NCBI GenBank assembly: GCA_036874045.1
Contig: CM072337.1
Location: forward strand, 930,001 to 994,000
Origin: Cymodocea nodosa
Lineage: Eukaryota > Streptophyta > Magnoliopsida > Alismatales > Cymodoceaceae
DNA: 64,000 bases
Direction: 5' to 3'
Of the stretch, positions 12,601 to 24,428 are shown piece by piece. Each line of letters opens with the position of its first letter. Position 1 is the first letter of the stretch. The translations under genes were made by a program, and so were the position numbers. A model generated the notes under the pieces. The model had not been told where the DNA came from. It was given only the letters and a program-made list of their open reading frames with translations, and did not search any database.

Positions 12601-15600
12601 ACAGAGTCCCCGGGTGTGGTTTGCCAAGCTTAGCATCGTGCTTCTTTTTCAGGGATTCAACAAGTGCGCTTTAGATATCTTTGTTTTCATAAAACGCAGC
12701 TCACAAGGCATTGTGATACTTGCCGCTTATGTGGATGACATTCTGCTTACTGGTGATGACACAACTGGCATCACTTGCACCAAGGAAGAGCTGAGAAAGG
12801 TATTTACCCTTCATGACATGGGACGCTCACGATTCTTCCTAGGTATAGAGTTCTCCTATGCCAAGGATAAGATTGCCTTATCTCAAAAGAAATACACGCT
12901 GGACATATTCAAGGAGACAGGGATGTTGGGCTGCAAACCTGCTACAACTCCTATGGAACAGAATCCAGGTTTTTAGGATATTCATACAGATCTCTTAGAA
13001 GATGTCACTCGATATAGGAGGCTGATTGGCAAGTTAATTCACTTGATAGTCATTAGGCTCAACATTTTTTTTGCAGCTGGTCTCCTTAGTCAATGTATGC
13101 AGCATCCCTGACAGTTACATTGGCAAGGAGCACTTCGAGTTCTAGCCTATATTAAAAGATATCCAGGAAAGGGTCTAATCTACTCTAACAACCATCATCT
13201 GGAGCTTATGGTATACTCAGACGCTAGTTATGCAAGAGATAGAGGAGACAGGAAGTCCATAGACGGCTATTGCACCTTCCTTGGGGGAAATCTTGTCACG
13301 TGACGCAGCAAGAAGCAGAATGTTATATCAACATCCAGTGCAAAATCAGAATACAGGGGCATGGCTCATGCAAGGAAGGAAGTAGTATGGATCAAGAATT
13401 TTCTAGACCAGCTTGGGGTAAAGCTTTCAACTACAATCACTCTTTTGTGACAATCAAGCTGCTATTTACATAGCAAGCAATGAGATCTTCCATGAGCATA
13501 CAAAGCACATAGGGGTGGACTGCCACTATATTCGTCAATTGCTGCTAACGGGAGTAATCTCTACACCTTATACCAAGTCTTTAGATCAACTTGCTGATAT
13601 TTTCACCAAGCCCCTTAGTGTTGGTCATTTTAATGATTTTTGTAACAAGCTTAGAGTGTTGAACTTGTTCTCTCCAGCTTGAGGGGGAGTGTTGAAGTAA
13701 TTATTGTAATGAGTAAATGGATCTTGTAATGGGTAAATGGATCTTGCAAGATCCATTTACCATTTCCTATTTTAATGTAAATAGTGTTAGTGATTATTTC
13801 CCTAACACATGTTTTTCTCCTCTCAATGAAACCCAACTGTTCTGACCGACGTTGAAAAGTTATGCAAGGTGAACTTATTTAATATTTATTCATTTCCTTG
13901 AATCCTTGGCAGCCGTAGCTTGTCTCTTCTTCATCAGTTTTCTATTTATAAGGCTGTTTGACTTGATACAACAAAAGGTGTTGTCATTCCATATGCCTAA
14001 CAATTTTTTCCTAATTTAATACTTGTAGGGAAGCTCTTCACTTGAACATTGATATTTGTAGTTTTAGATCAATGTGCTGTCATTTTTTTTCTCAAACCAT
14101 ACTTATCAAGGATATTGAAGCAGTGTATGTTGGGACATAGTTACCTTGTTGGTTGGTTTAGTATTGAAATGACAACACAATTCTTAGAAATCTACTGATT
14201 TAATAATAAATAAAATTTAAATTGAACAATCACACCTGAAAAAGCAATTCATACAAGAAAACCAAGATTTATACTGGTTTGCCACTACCCATGTTTAGTT
14301 CCCATGCACTACTACCTCCCGATAGCTTCACCATCACTAACTCCTTTGCCGTGCAGAGAAAACTTTATACCATGCCTGATCAGATGGTTCACACGAAGCT
14401 TCACACACTTACAAGCACAAAGTAGGAGGGTATTTTTGCTTAGCCGAGAGAATTACAACTCTTGAAGTAAGGAGAGTGCTTAATATCACCTTTTGTTTCA
14501 CCAAGACACATAATATTTATACATCAATGGTCCACAAAGAAAAGCAAAAAAACAAAATTATGTCGCCTAAAATCAAATGTCTCATTGGATGCTCGGAAAT
14601 GCTTTGTGGAATCAACAGCATTCCTTTGCTGTCCAATCAGACGTCCAGGCAGACATCCAATGTTTTCCTGCAAAAGAAAATTGACTTTCCATTTTGTTGG
14701 TACATTTGTTTCCATTCAAATGGTTTGGAATATTTTTCAATGATTCAACATTCTATATCTCTATCTAATCTATATTTTATTCATAATAATTGCCTAAAAA
14801 ATTTATCTAAGTGTTTTTATATGTTTATCATAATATATTTTATCTTATCCTTAAGTTTTAAGTTGAAATTGAAAATTTTTAACTGTTTCCACAAAAGTGG
14901 TGTGTTTCCACTGATATGATTATCGATCCTTGATATATTTCTATTTTTTGAAAGACCGGTTTTTGATACAATATCGATATTTGAAACCTTGATATTAAAT
15001 ATATACTAAATATATAAAATTTTCTTATATGACTTGTTGAATCTGAATACCTATTTAATAGATATGTTAAATGGCCAACCCACTTATGGCGTTAATTCAT
15101 TTAATCTCTACCTTCCATTTATTGAATGGGTTGAAAAGTTTGGTTCATTAGTCGTAATGTATTTTGCTACCACTAGCTACACAAGATATATCATGACTGA
15201 CATCTGTATTTACACCAACACACTTGGGAAAGATGAACACTTAACTTCTGTATTTATACCAAATATCATGAGGGTTTTGGTGGAGGATTTCTAAGGTAAG
15301 ACCATGGGTGGTCTATTCAACCAAATTCAAGTTGTAGTTGTGATCAGGAATGATTTGTAAAGGTTGAGTTGGCTTGACTGTAAGCATTGTAGCCATATGC
15401 ATTTTTTTTGTACAGGTTGTTTGCTTGTTCTCCATCGAATATTGGAGCTACTGCCATAATTAATGTAGGCCATATAACTAAGATGTTCTCATTAATCACG
15501 ATTCACTACTATGATCTAGATGGATGTAGATCTGCAATTACATGCTCATGTTGGAATTATAATTAAGACATTTTCATTATACACCATTAACATCTAGATG

Positions 15601-18600
15601 GATTTAGATCTGCAATTACAAGCTCATTGGAAATTTTGTGTTGTTTCTGATTGGTGTGGCCATTGCAAGCAGTAGCCGTTTGATATTTTTTCATTGCTGT
15701 CTTTCTTTCAATAAGAGCATTCACATTGCTTGCAAGTTAATTTTTAAACATATTGTATTGGGATCAACATTACATAATTGCTAAGCATAAATAAATTGGA
15801 AATTTCTGGTTAATTTTTATAATCTTTATGCTGTCATGTTATAGGATGCTATTGGCCTTCAGTGAGCAAACAAAAGGGGAAAAATTCCCCGAGAATGCAT
15901 CTGAACAGGAAATGCTGGAAATAGTGATGTCTAGGTAGGTGATTTTGTCTACTATCGTCATAATGCTTTTTTCCTTTGGATGAGGTATTCCAGGAGATTT
16001 AATTTAATGTTTAAGAGTTAATGAAATTTTTAATCATATTTATTTATAGTATTTTTTTCCTTATACAGATATGAAAAGGAAGTGTTGCACCCAATCCAAA
16101 ATCTCTTTAGTGGAGAGATTGCTCATGCATTGCTTATCCAGGTGATACCCACATTACAGATAATTAAGCACTATTACAAGCCATTTGCTTAATATCATCT
16201 TTCTGTGCAGATTCAGAAACTGAAGTTGGATCTTGAGACGTGAGTAAGACATTTACCTGACATACATATCAAAACTAAAGTTATAAATAGTTCCCTTTAA
16301 GTTTCTTTCCCTAAAAATATGTTTTGGAAATGTTAAAATTTACTGATAATGTGTTCCTTTGAACAGTGCAATGTTAGAACTTGATCAAATACTCAAAGCC
16401 AATGAGATAAATTTTGCAATTCTTGCTGCTCTTCCAGCTTTATTTGTTTCTGTCATTCTGCTGATGTTATCACGTGCATGGCTTCTACGTGTAAGTAATC
16501 TGCTTCTGGTAATTTTGTTGTCAGAGTACAACTGAGTGTTCCAAGAAGTCATATTTTTTATTTATATTGTGTATTGCTTTAATTCTTGTGAGTTTTACCT
16601 AGATGGTCGGGAAATATAATTGTTTGCTTTTCTATCTATGTTTTATATGAATCAGGACAATGGTGCTGAGGGCCGAGGGAGGATAGCTCGTCTACAAAGG
16701 AGGCTTTTGGTTGTAGAAATTGAGAGAAAGATTATGCGGTTCCAGGCTTGCATGGATCAGGGGTTGGTAAGCATCAACATGCAGATTTTTGCATAGCACA
16801 TTGATATTTCTTGCGTATCATTTAGTTGATACAAAAGACAGGACATATATATTCTTTAAAAAGATCCATTCTTATCTTGGCTCATTCGGTAATTGACATC
16901 AATGGAAAAAAATTCAAATATCATATGTAACATATGATAGGGCTTGAAAATAATGCTGCATTCGAATGGAAATCAATTAAATTGGAACAGTTTCTGAAAT
17001 GGAGTTTCAATGGGAATGGAATGTAATGGAATAAATGAATGTTCATATTCTATTGTTGTGTTTGGTACAAAAAATAAAATTGATATTCTATTCCATTCCT
17101 CTGATTTGTATATAATGAACACAATTTTGGAATGATTGAATGAAGTACAATTTACTAACAAAAATATCCTTCTAACACGTTTTTCTCTTTAATAATGAAA
17201 TTGATTTTTTTTAAAGGATCAGTAAAATAAAATTTCTAGTGGAGAAAACAGTACGTCTGGTTGAAACTTATCATTTACTAGATTTCATCCTACCCTTTTT
17301 CAAAAAAAAAATGATAATATAATCCTCAAGACTCTCAATTGGAGTTGAAGTTTCCCACCATTTGATGATTTCATTTTTTCAACAAAAAATATTAAATTCT
17401 TTTTGCAAGCCAATAAAATAGCTAAGACAACTAGCATTGTCTTAATCTCATTATGTAGGATCAACCAAAGAAAAGAAAAATTGTTCGTGTTTGTGTATAA
17501 TGTAAGACCATCAACAAGATTACATTACCATAGCTAACAAAAAAGTCACCAAAAGCCATTAAAAACCTGTGATCAACAAAATAAACATTAAATCTCACCA
17601 TTAAACAGTTGCTATAAAAAAAAAATTTCATCAAATGTCACCATTATTAACTGCCCTTGGCCATTCTTATTTCTTATTGTTTAGCAATTGTCAAGAAAAT
17701 GATGGTCTTGTTATCATTCCAAGTGATGATACATGCCGCTTTAAAACACTCATTTGTAGTGATTAAATGAGGCTTTTTCAGTTTTCATTGATATTCTTCT
17801 TTGCTTCAAATAGATCTAAATCCACATTGATGGCCTTGTTAAATGTTTTTGTTGATTCTTTTGTTTGATTTGCCATCACTGCAGTTGATTCTGATGTTCT
17901 GAATCGTTGGATCAACATCTTTTCCTCTTTTCTTCAATTTTTCCCATCGCTGCTACATTCTTCACTTGTAGTAGGAATTTCTATTTCAATACCATAGGGG
18001 TTTCCTTCATCGATACACTATCCTTTGCCATGTCATCATCTTTTACCTTGGCATCAAGCTCCTGAATGTGGAAATGCCTTCTCTACATAGATAAGTTCTT
18101 GTGGATGCAAGATATATACACAAAATATTGAAGTAGATAATGAGAGAAACAAATAGTACTTTGGAAATAAATAAATTAGCAAGTTGGATAATAAAACTCA
18201 ATGTGGGGCTTAGTCTTAAATTTTCAATTCCAGTGTTAGGAAGCAACGTTGATGGTGCATCATTTACTACAATAACTTATGCTATAATCTTATTATGTAG
18301 AGTCGGTCACATGAATTCTTTTTTTCATATATTTTTATCTATTGTTAAATTACATAAATTTTAATAATGCATCATCTACTGCTTGTAGAAATTCTGGTTT
18401 GAAACTGTTGTTGGCCTTGTTTGCTCATTCACAACGTTGAGTATAACTTCAACTAATTTGACATCCTCTGTAATGATCCACCTTGTATTTCTTCTAGGAC
18501 TATGTTGTTCTTCCATGCCATGAATTATCGATGCATCACATTTTTACTCTCATATAACAAAGGGATATAATATAAAAATGAAAGCAAGATATCAAATAGT

Positions 18601-20293
18601 TGGAGAATAAATCTAATTCTACGTCCAACAATAAAGAAGAGTAAAAAGGATTTCAAGTCCAACAACAATTCGAAGAAATGTGATTCATTAATTTTATAAT
18701 CACATTATCAAATATCATGGCACTCATTAAACACGGAATGGGCAATTTTTGTCCTAAATATGGTCCAGTCTAGTGTAACATCAATGGAAGTAATTGACTC
18801 ATTGAGCATTGTCATTTGTAGCTGTAGTATCTTTGTTGTTTAATTTCTTTTTCAACTTCTTTAGATAGGCCAATATTCATTTTTCTTCACATGAAATTAT
18901 GTAGAAGGCATCAAGCTATGGTGATCCTATTTTGTCTTGATTGGATAAAAAGAATTCTAACAATGGCCTATCTCTTTTTAAGGATGTCAGTTCACCTTTT
19001 AGTTGCATTTCCAATCAATTAATGTTTTATGTTGAAAAGTTCTGTTGTTGCTGGATGATGATCCTCACTCCAACCCCTTACCATTAGTATTAGTGTAAGA
19101 AATTCTTCCCTATTAGTATTAGTGTATCCAGAATTTATGTGGTAGTAGCGACCAAGGTCTCAAGTATCAGTATCATATTAAGGATGAGTCCTTCAGAAAA
19201 AGAAAACGTATCGAGGATTATATTTGTGAAAACACAATACTTTGTAGAAACAACCAAAAAACTTCAAATTTTGACTTGAAACTTAGGAACAAGATAAAAC
19301 AAACTATGATAAGCATAGAAATACTTACATGAAATTTTTTAGGCAATTATCACACAAAATGTTAATTAGATATAGATATGGTAGTTGCATCGTAGAAATA
19401 AAACAAAATTAACTTAATACTGTCAACTGATTTAAAATATAATGAAATCATGCTAATATCAATTCCAATTTGAATGCCTTAAAGGGTTGTATGGCCTGTA
19501 TTCTTGTTGTGCCTGTTAGAAGAAGAGAATTAATTGATATAGAAGAAAGTAAAAGAAATAGAGGAAAATCTAAAATTATTTGGTTAGAAATTGTGGGAAA
19601 CTATTTAAATTTATGTAATTTAGTCGAAGATTCGACAATAGATAGAAATACATGGAGGAAGAGGATTCATGTGGCTGGCCCCACATAGGAGAATTGTCAC
19701 ATGTTGTATGAGTGGAATGGAATTAAATTCTATCGTTTGGAAGATGGGTTTGGAATCACTGTTCCAATCTTGTTTTTGTACGGTTGTACCAGACATTACA
19801 ATTGTAGGATCCATTGGAATTTGATTACGTTTCCATCCATTCCCTCATCATTTCCCATGTACCAAGCACTACCTAAGATTATCATGTTAATGCATATACA
19901 ATTATACTGAAATTTAGTAGTTTGTGTCCAGTGAAGATTGAATGGTTTTGATATTACTATTTTTTTTAATAAATACAGGAAGAAGACGCTCAATGCATGT
20001 TTGGACTAGTGCTTTACACCCTGGATTGCCTCTACAAGGCTGCGGAAAAGCATGCAAGTGAAACGGGTGAATGGTTAAGGTCTCTTTTCCCTTTAACGCA
20101 CATGAGACATTTTTGTTTTAGGAACTGTAAGTTTTCCTTGAATTAACTTATTTACTTTTCACATTATTTCAGTTTGAGGCAGGATATTCTTGACATTGGG
20201 AATCCTGAATTTCGTGTGGAAAACAAACTTATTTTGACATCTCGAATGCAACGACTATATGAATGCATGCTTCCTTCATTGAAGCGTCATTAG
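6660..20293 (+). CDS. DGS1: DGS1/NCA2-family mitochondrial outer-membrane protein, C-terminal exons
   Basis: Nine exons join in frame: 6660-6854, 8685-8785, 15845-15934, 16069-16141, 16211-16239, 16367-16490, 16656-16766, 19979-20079 and 20173-20293 (945 nt, 314 codons plus stop). The product closely resembles the C-terminal half of Arabidopsis DGS1 (DGD1 SUPPRESSOR 1, NCA2 domain), including '[14 protein letters not shown]', '[17 protein letters not shown]' and '[18 protein letters not shown]'. Hydrophobic segments near residues 15-30 and around '[13 protein letters not shown]' fit its membrane location. DGS1 affects mitochondrial lipid traffic and galactolipid balance, and NCA2 in yeast affects ATP synthase expression. 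The N-terminal half, roughly 280 residues, is not in the window, so the upstream exons lie to the left or have been lost. The exon 8 donor (AAG|GTCTCT) was chosen because it preserves the family alignment. Confidence 0.9.
7490..8290 (+). mobile_element. RTE-type LINE 3' fragment in DGS1 intron
   Basis: Broken reading frames here match the end of the plant RTE-clade LINE reverse transcriptase: 'LGWMK' then '[15 protein letters not shown]' near 7640-7720, and a region preceding the characteristic C-terminus. It ends with the family 3' tail ('tgtgtggccaaccccatgtaatg' like) followed by a TTG/TTA-rich stretch. It is the longest of seven related fragments in the window and has many stops. Confidence 0.75.
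8817..8821. other. Left target-site duplication of Copia B
   Basis: GTTCT directly precedes the upstream LTR and is repeated at 13839-13843 directly after the downstream LTR. Five bases is the usual Copia target duplication. Confidence 0.85.
8822..8957 (+). repeat. Upstream LTR of Copia B (136 bp)
   Basis: It starts TGTTGAAG and ends CCCAACT. It matches the downstream LTR with four substitutions plus a 13-base gap at about 8879. The terminal TGTTG/CAACT nearly forms the usual inverted repeat. Confidence 0.95.
8958..8969 (+). other. Primer binding site of Copia B
   Basis: TGGTATTAGAGC abuts the LTR and matches the initiator methionine tRNA primer site at 11 of 12 bases. Confidence 0.9.
9513..10260 (+). 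pseudogene. Copia B gag remnant
   Basis: The ATG at 9513 opens a Copia gag frame with '[17 protein letters not shown]' near its start and '[18 protein letters not shown]' in the middle, typical of UBN2-type gag domains. A stop at about 9876-9878 interrupts it, and the same frame continues to a second stop at about 10257. A degraded CCHC knuckle follows near 10296-10340. Confidence 0.85.
10370..10969 (+). pseudogene. Copia B protease and pre-integrase remnant
   Basis: The aspartic protease start '[15 protein letters not shown]' is intact at about 10565-10609, including the D-S-G-A box. Downstream is the 'GAG-pre-integrase' region, continuing after a stop with '[13 protein letters not shown]' near 10973-11010, part of the zinc-binding HHCC motif. 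Confidence 0.85.
11024..12283 (+). pseudogene. Copia B integrase remnant
   Basis: The open pieces 11024-11419 and 11429-12283 cover the integrase: '[15 protein letters not shown]' (zinc-finger cysteines), '[13 protein letters not shown]' (first catalytic aspartate), '[17 protein letters not shown]', and the C-terminal '[11 protein letters not shown]' and '[19 protein letters not shown]'. A TAA at about 11417 breaks the frame just before the final core helix. Confidence 0.85.
12284..12976 (+). pseudogene. Copia B reverse transcriptase remnant
   Basis: After a TGA at 12281 the reverse transcriptase continues with '[17 protein letters not shown]', '[12 protein letters not shown]', '[13 protein letters not shown]' and the catalytic '[11 protein letters not shown]', which still has both aspartates. 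A second stop near 12455 and one at 12974 interrupt it. Confidence 0.85.
12977..13680 (+). pseudogene. Copia B RNase H remnant
   Basis: Pieces in alternate frames match the Copia RNase H: '[14 protein letters not shown]', '[15 protein letters not shown]', '[21 protein letters not shown]' and '[11 protein letters not shown]'. Frameshifts and stops separate them. Confidence 0.85.
13681..13689 (+). other. Polypurine tract of Copia B
   Basis: GAGGGGGAG lies immediately before the downstream LTR and is the usual second-strand primer site. Confidence 0.9.
13690..13838 (+). repeat. Downstream LTR of Copia B (149 bp)
   Basis: It starts TGTTGAAG and ends CCCAACT, like the upstream copy, but has 13 extra bases that complete a 28-bp perfect palindrome at 13733-13760. 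GTTCT at 13839-13843 is the right target duplication. Confidence 0.95.
14120..14530. repeat. Possible LTR relic in DGS1 intron
   Basis: A block with 'tactggtttgccactaccc' and nearby cysteine-poor noncoding sequence resembles the LTR type seen at 3509-3855 and 22590-22880. No primer site, partner LTR or target duplication was found, so this is only a resemblance. Confidence 0.3.
16970..17115. repeat. Possible small inverted-repeat element in DGS1 intron
   Basis: Repeats of the 'ggaatgga' type at 17000-17030 face their complement ('ctattccattcc') at 17088-17100, with 'gtgtttggtac' between them. A similar arrangement occurs at 19710-19860. The pattern fits a short MITE, but termini and a target duplication are not clear. 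Confidence 0.3.
18250..18364 (-). mobile_element. RTE-type LINE 3' end, minus orientation
   Basis: On the minus strand the sequence reads through 'atttatgtaatttaac', 'caatagataaaaat', 'attcatgtgac' and 'ctctacataataagattat', matching the 3' terminus of the LINE family best seen at 19500-19690. It is short and 5'-truncated. Confidence 0.65.
19500..19690 (+). mobile_element. RTE-type LINE reverse transcriptase C-terminus
   Basis: An open frame here contains the recognisable end of a plant RTE-clade LINE protein: '[20 protein letters not shown]' then '[20 protein letters not shown]' and a stop. It is followed by the family 3' tail. This is the clearest copy, and I used it to identify the others. 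It is inside the last large intron of DGS1 and is not a host exon. Confidence 0.8.
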
Positions 20294-20879
20294 TTGCAGG
20301 TTTGTAGTTTAATGCTACAAAAATTAACATACACTACCGAAAGTTCACTAGTTTCTATTTTTGTTACATAATCAAATTTTAATCATTTTCTTTGTTGGTC
20401 CCAAATATGTGGATGTGAAACATATTCTGGCATTTACTATTGTACGGTTGATCAAAAGTTTGGTTAAAATTGGGATTCAATGTTAGGAATGCTAATTTTA
20501 GAATTATGCAATAAAAGTGGCTAGTCCCACATTGAATATCATGTAATTTGTTGGTCATGTAAGCTCATTTATGGTGGTATAATAATTGTGAATGAATAAC
20601 CAATCTTTTACCTCTCCTTGTTTTCACATAATACTGAACTTAGATTTTCAAGAAAGGAAAAGAAAATAAAGAAAACCTAAGTGCCATTACTACCTTGGTG
20701 ACGGTGACAGTGGACCCTAAGTCACCCTTCCTCTATGTTTGTCCTTTGTCTTCCTAGTTGCCACTCGGCCTTTCTTCCTGCCTCACCTATTGACTCTCCT
20801 GCTATCATTCAGACAACATGCGAGTGATGTGACTTAGATCCTTTCTGACCGAGCTTGGATTTAGAGTGAATACATTGAT

Positions 20880-21110
20880 AATCATGCTTTGTGACAACCA
20901 GATTGTCATTTTCGTAGTTTATAATCCTATATTTTCATATGCTCCAACTTCAAGAGGAATATTAGAGTTATATCCATGTATTAGGGTCCATTATTATCTT
21001 GTATTAGTGGGCTATTGAATATCCATTTATCATGGAGTGTCCCTAATACACTGTATATGTACTGAACTCCTAATTAGCAAATAACACATCATTTTTTCCA
21101 CCCAAATCTC
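20880..21110 (+). mobile_element. Truncated Copia 3' end: RNase H tail plus LTR-like sequence
   Basis: 20884-20955 translates to 'MLCDNQIVIFVVYNPIFSYA', which aligns with the Copia RNase H motif C-D-N-Q-A-A-I-x-I-A-x-N-P. A polypurine-like 'caagagga' at 20949-20956 follows. The next 150 bases ('atattagagttatatcc' onward, ending near 'taacacatca') have LTR character. The rest of the element is absent or unrecognisable. Confidence 0.6.
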
Positions 21111-24100
21111 TTTGATGGTTTTATGTCAGAGAAAATCTCTTAGGTCTCCTACAAGAAATAGGCTTTCCTGTGTGTAAGCCAGATAGTACCATTAAAGGTA
21201 ACTCAGTTTTTGGAATTATTTTTTGGTGATATATCGGGATGTTGGTTATACATCAACGAAAAGTTGTGATGCTCATGTACTTGTGTCACATGACTAAATA
21301 TATGTTATGATATATGTCGTACATAACCTACATTTAAAACTTCTATTCTCACTTAACTTTTGCAAAAAGCCTTTTTTTTTTTCCAATATGCATTTCCAAA
21401 TGCACGCAATGGTTCAAATTTTTTGGAAATGCAACTACTACATGTCAGCTTAAATGTAATTCATTTCAAAAAATAATGACAGTTCACTTATAAACAAGCT
21501 GTTGAAACATTATCCTGCCTTTTCAAAGTTGTCCTCGTATTGCTTTTTTGTATGCACAAAAAATCACTTAAAAAATTGTAAATAGTATTGTTTTCTAATA
21601 AGGTAGCTTTTTTGAAAAACTGTGATCCCAACTATAGTTAACAAATTTTTCCTTATCTGATCCATTGGTATGTGCACCAAGGTATTCAGTATTGGCATCA
21701 TATAAAGTGCTAATCCTAGAGAAAAAGGAAACATATCAAGTATCAATGGAAATTTTAGTAGAGATAGTACTAAGTCATGGAAGTGTTGAAGGAAAAACCT
21801 CAATTTTGACTTGAAACTCCAATATAAGATAAAACAAATTATAATAGACATTTAAAATCAATTATATTTAATTTTTAGACAATTATCATGTTAAAAATGG
21901 CTCATACAATCAAATCTATGGTCTTTATGCATGAAAATAACTAAAAAACTAAACAAAAAAATGTAGAAAAATAAGATATAGCTTTCTAATCTTGGGGAAA
22001 ATCATTTACTGCCATGAGGAATGCCTAAGGGGATCATACTTATAGATAGGGAATATGCAAATGCCTGGTATGTGACATAAGCCTACCACTGTGTCGTTAG
22101 TGCTTCCTAGTTTCACATTGGTAAACATTTGACTAAACTAGTTTCATTTGGGGAGATTTTTAGTGAAATTAGGATCTTTCATTGGATGGATGTCGTTGGG
22201 ATGCCTGAGGTTGTTCACTTGGAAGAGTTTCCAAGCGGAATTTAACCCATGGGGGATATCTTGTGAGGTGGCTTTTGGTCAAGGTTGTTCACTGGGGCAG
22301 ACAACCAAGTGGATGCGTTTCACCACGTATGATGCAAATGCTTACTTTTACCTTTGATTCTATTGATTGTTTCAACTGATATTCTAGACTTGTTGATCAT
22401 TTTACTGGACTAGCTTTACTTGGTAGTATGCAATCAGTTGGTAAATGCTTTGTCCCATCCAGCTGGTTCCACCTCATGGCTAATTTGGTACCCAGTTGGT
22501 GCTTTATACCTAGGACTGCTCAACAATCTATAATTTGTATCAAATGCATTGGATCAAGAGGCACGAGAGCCGGCAATCATGTAGAAACCCACTGATCAAT
22601 TCATAAGTAGCAAATACGGTTGTAATGAAATTGTACATCACAAGAACAAGAGCTAAATTTATGTTGGTTCACCCACGACCTATATCTAGTCACTCATACA
22701 CCACAATTGAGAAAGAGAGTACAAGTAAAGTTCTTCCCCTTTGGTGGATGAGAATACAAGAGTGATTAAGGATATTCTTTGGTGTAATTAATAATAAATA
22801 GTCTACCAAAGATCTATTTATATACATGCAAAACAATGATTTAAAACTTAATTAAAAACTAATCGTTATACACAAAACAGCTAGAAATGAATGTTCTGTT
22901 GGGCATTCACATGCCAGTTTGCATTGGATGTCTGACTCGTGGGAATCTGTTCTTATCCATGTTCACCTCTTTTGGGGGCATTTGGTTCTTTGGATACAAC
23001 ACACCCTACAATGGGCACCTTTGAAAAAAGTTGATGCATGCGTAACAGCTAATTTTATAAATTTAGCCACACTTTGTGATTCATCTAACAGTAAAAAAAA
23101 CTCATTTTATATTCAAAAACTTAACAAAAACCAATTAAAGCACGTATATACATCCATAATCTTAACGTCTATTTTTTTTTATTACATTCATATTTCAGGT
23201 TAGGTCTTTTTCTTTACTTTGCAGTTTAGATAGGGGTGGTAATTTGTTGTGAGGTGCATTTTATATATAAGGATTCTAGAAATATTCCAGAAGAAGAAAT
23301 ATAGATGGTAGGAACCATTCTCCAAATAGAATCCTTTTATTTCAAGAGATGTCGATGTGGAACTAGTCTAATATTTTCTTTTAATAAGGACCATTCATTT
23401 GTATTAGATTATCAGTTAGATTTTAAATTGATTTCAATCTACCACTATGTTGAGACGCTACTTTGCTTCTTATAACTAGTATGGCCTTGACAATCTGATC
23501 TGTATCGTTGATGAGTGACGTCTCTCCAAAGTTCAACTTTTCCCATGGTGAACACAAGATTCTCCGCTTTGAAGAAAGAAATTTCTAAAAGACCTGGTTC
23601 AATTCAAATTTGCTGTGCTGGTCCTAGTTGAGCTTGCTTTGCATGTGCCAGCTACTATCCAAATTTACTTAAATTCCTTTTTTCATGCCATTTTATTGGA
23701 AATTGTTTTGATATCAGGATATTGAAAACCACGTTGGATACTGGGGATCGGAGAACCTTACTGTAATCTCCAACACTTGTTTTCTTGAAGAACAGAACAC
23801 AATTTCAGTATTTCTGTCAGATTTGCATGTTTTGGTACATCTCAAAATTTAGATAGAAGCTTTCCATTTTCGTACATAATTTTGGAAACTCTGTTACCAT
23901 CCTTAATCCCTTCTGTCGGATTTTTACATTTTAGTGCACCTTTGAATACAAATAGAAGCTTACCGATTGCCTAATTAACTCATCATGAACTCTTTTAGGG
24001 GTATTTACTTGCGTAGCCTAAGAATTTATCAAATTACTTGCATGTCATTAAATGTTAATTATATATCATCAAAAAAAAAAATTTCAGTAGCATGCAAATA

Positions 24101-24240
24101 AGGTTCGGTGTCATGTAAATAACTTGGTAAGTTTCCAAGGACATTCAATTACAAATTTCATTCTTCTTTTATTATCCTATAGTTATACTCTTGGTGATGC
24201 TGAAAGTAGCCCGTAGCCCATTACGTAACAAGACAGAGCA
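21111..24240. other. Gene-free spacer with repeat debris
   Basis: No conserved coding exon was seen. 22590-22880 contains another LTR-like block ('ttggttcacccacgaccta'). The remainder is AT-rich with short chance open frames. Confidence 0.4.
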
Positions 24241-24428
24241 AGGTGCCAATTGATATCATGCTAAATATCTGTGTCGACGATGCTTGCGGTACGCATTCAC
24301 CTCGCACCAGATCAGCAAGGTGATTCTGGCCTCTCCAGCTCTGCAACACCACTACGTCTCCCGTTGTGTTGACATCTATGAATGCTACGTAGCTTTTGCA
24401 GTAGTTCCCTACATCTGTCTGAGATTGC

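Larger units (their letters stand above)
8822..13838 (+). mobile_element. Complete Ty1/Copia retrotransposon B inside a DGS1 intron
   Basis: The element has two short LTRs (136 and 149 bp), a primer binding site at the LTR edge, a polypurine tract, and a GTTCT duplication on both sides. The internal domains are in Copia order: gag, protease, integrase, reverse transcriptase, RNase H. It lies in the intron between exons 8685-8785 and 15845-15934 of DGS1, in the same orientation as the gene. Numerous in-frame stops (for example near 9878, 10257, 11020, 11417, 12281, 12455 and 12974) and frame changes make the polyprotein non-functional. Very short LTRs suggest an Ale/Retrofit-like lineage, but I could not test this. 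Confidence 0.95.
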
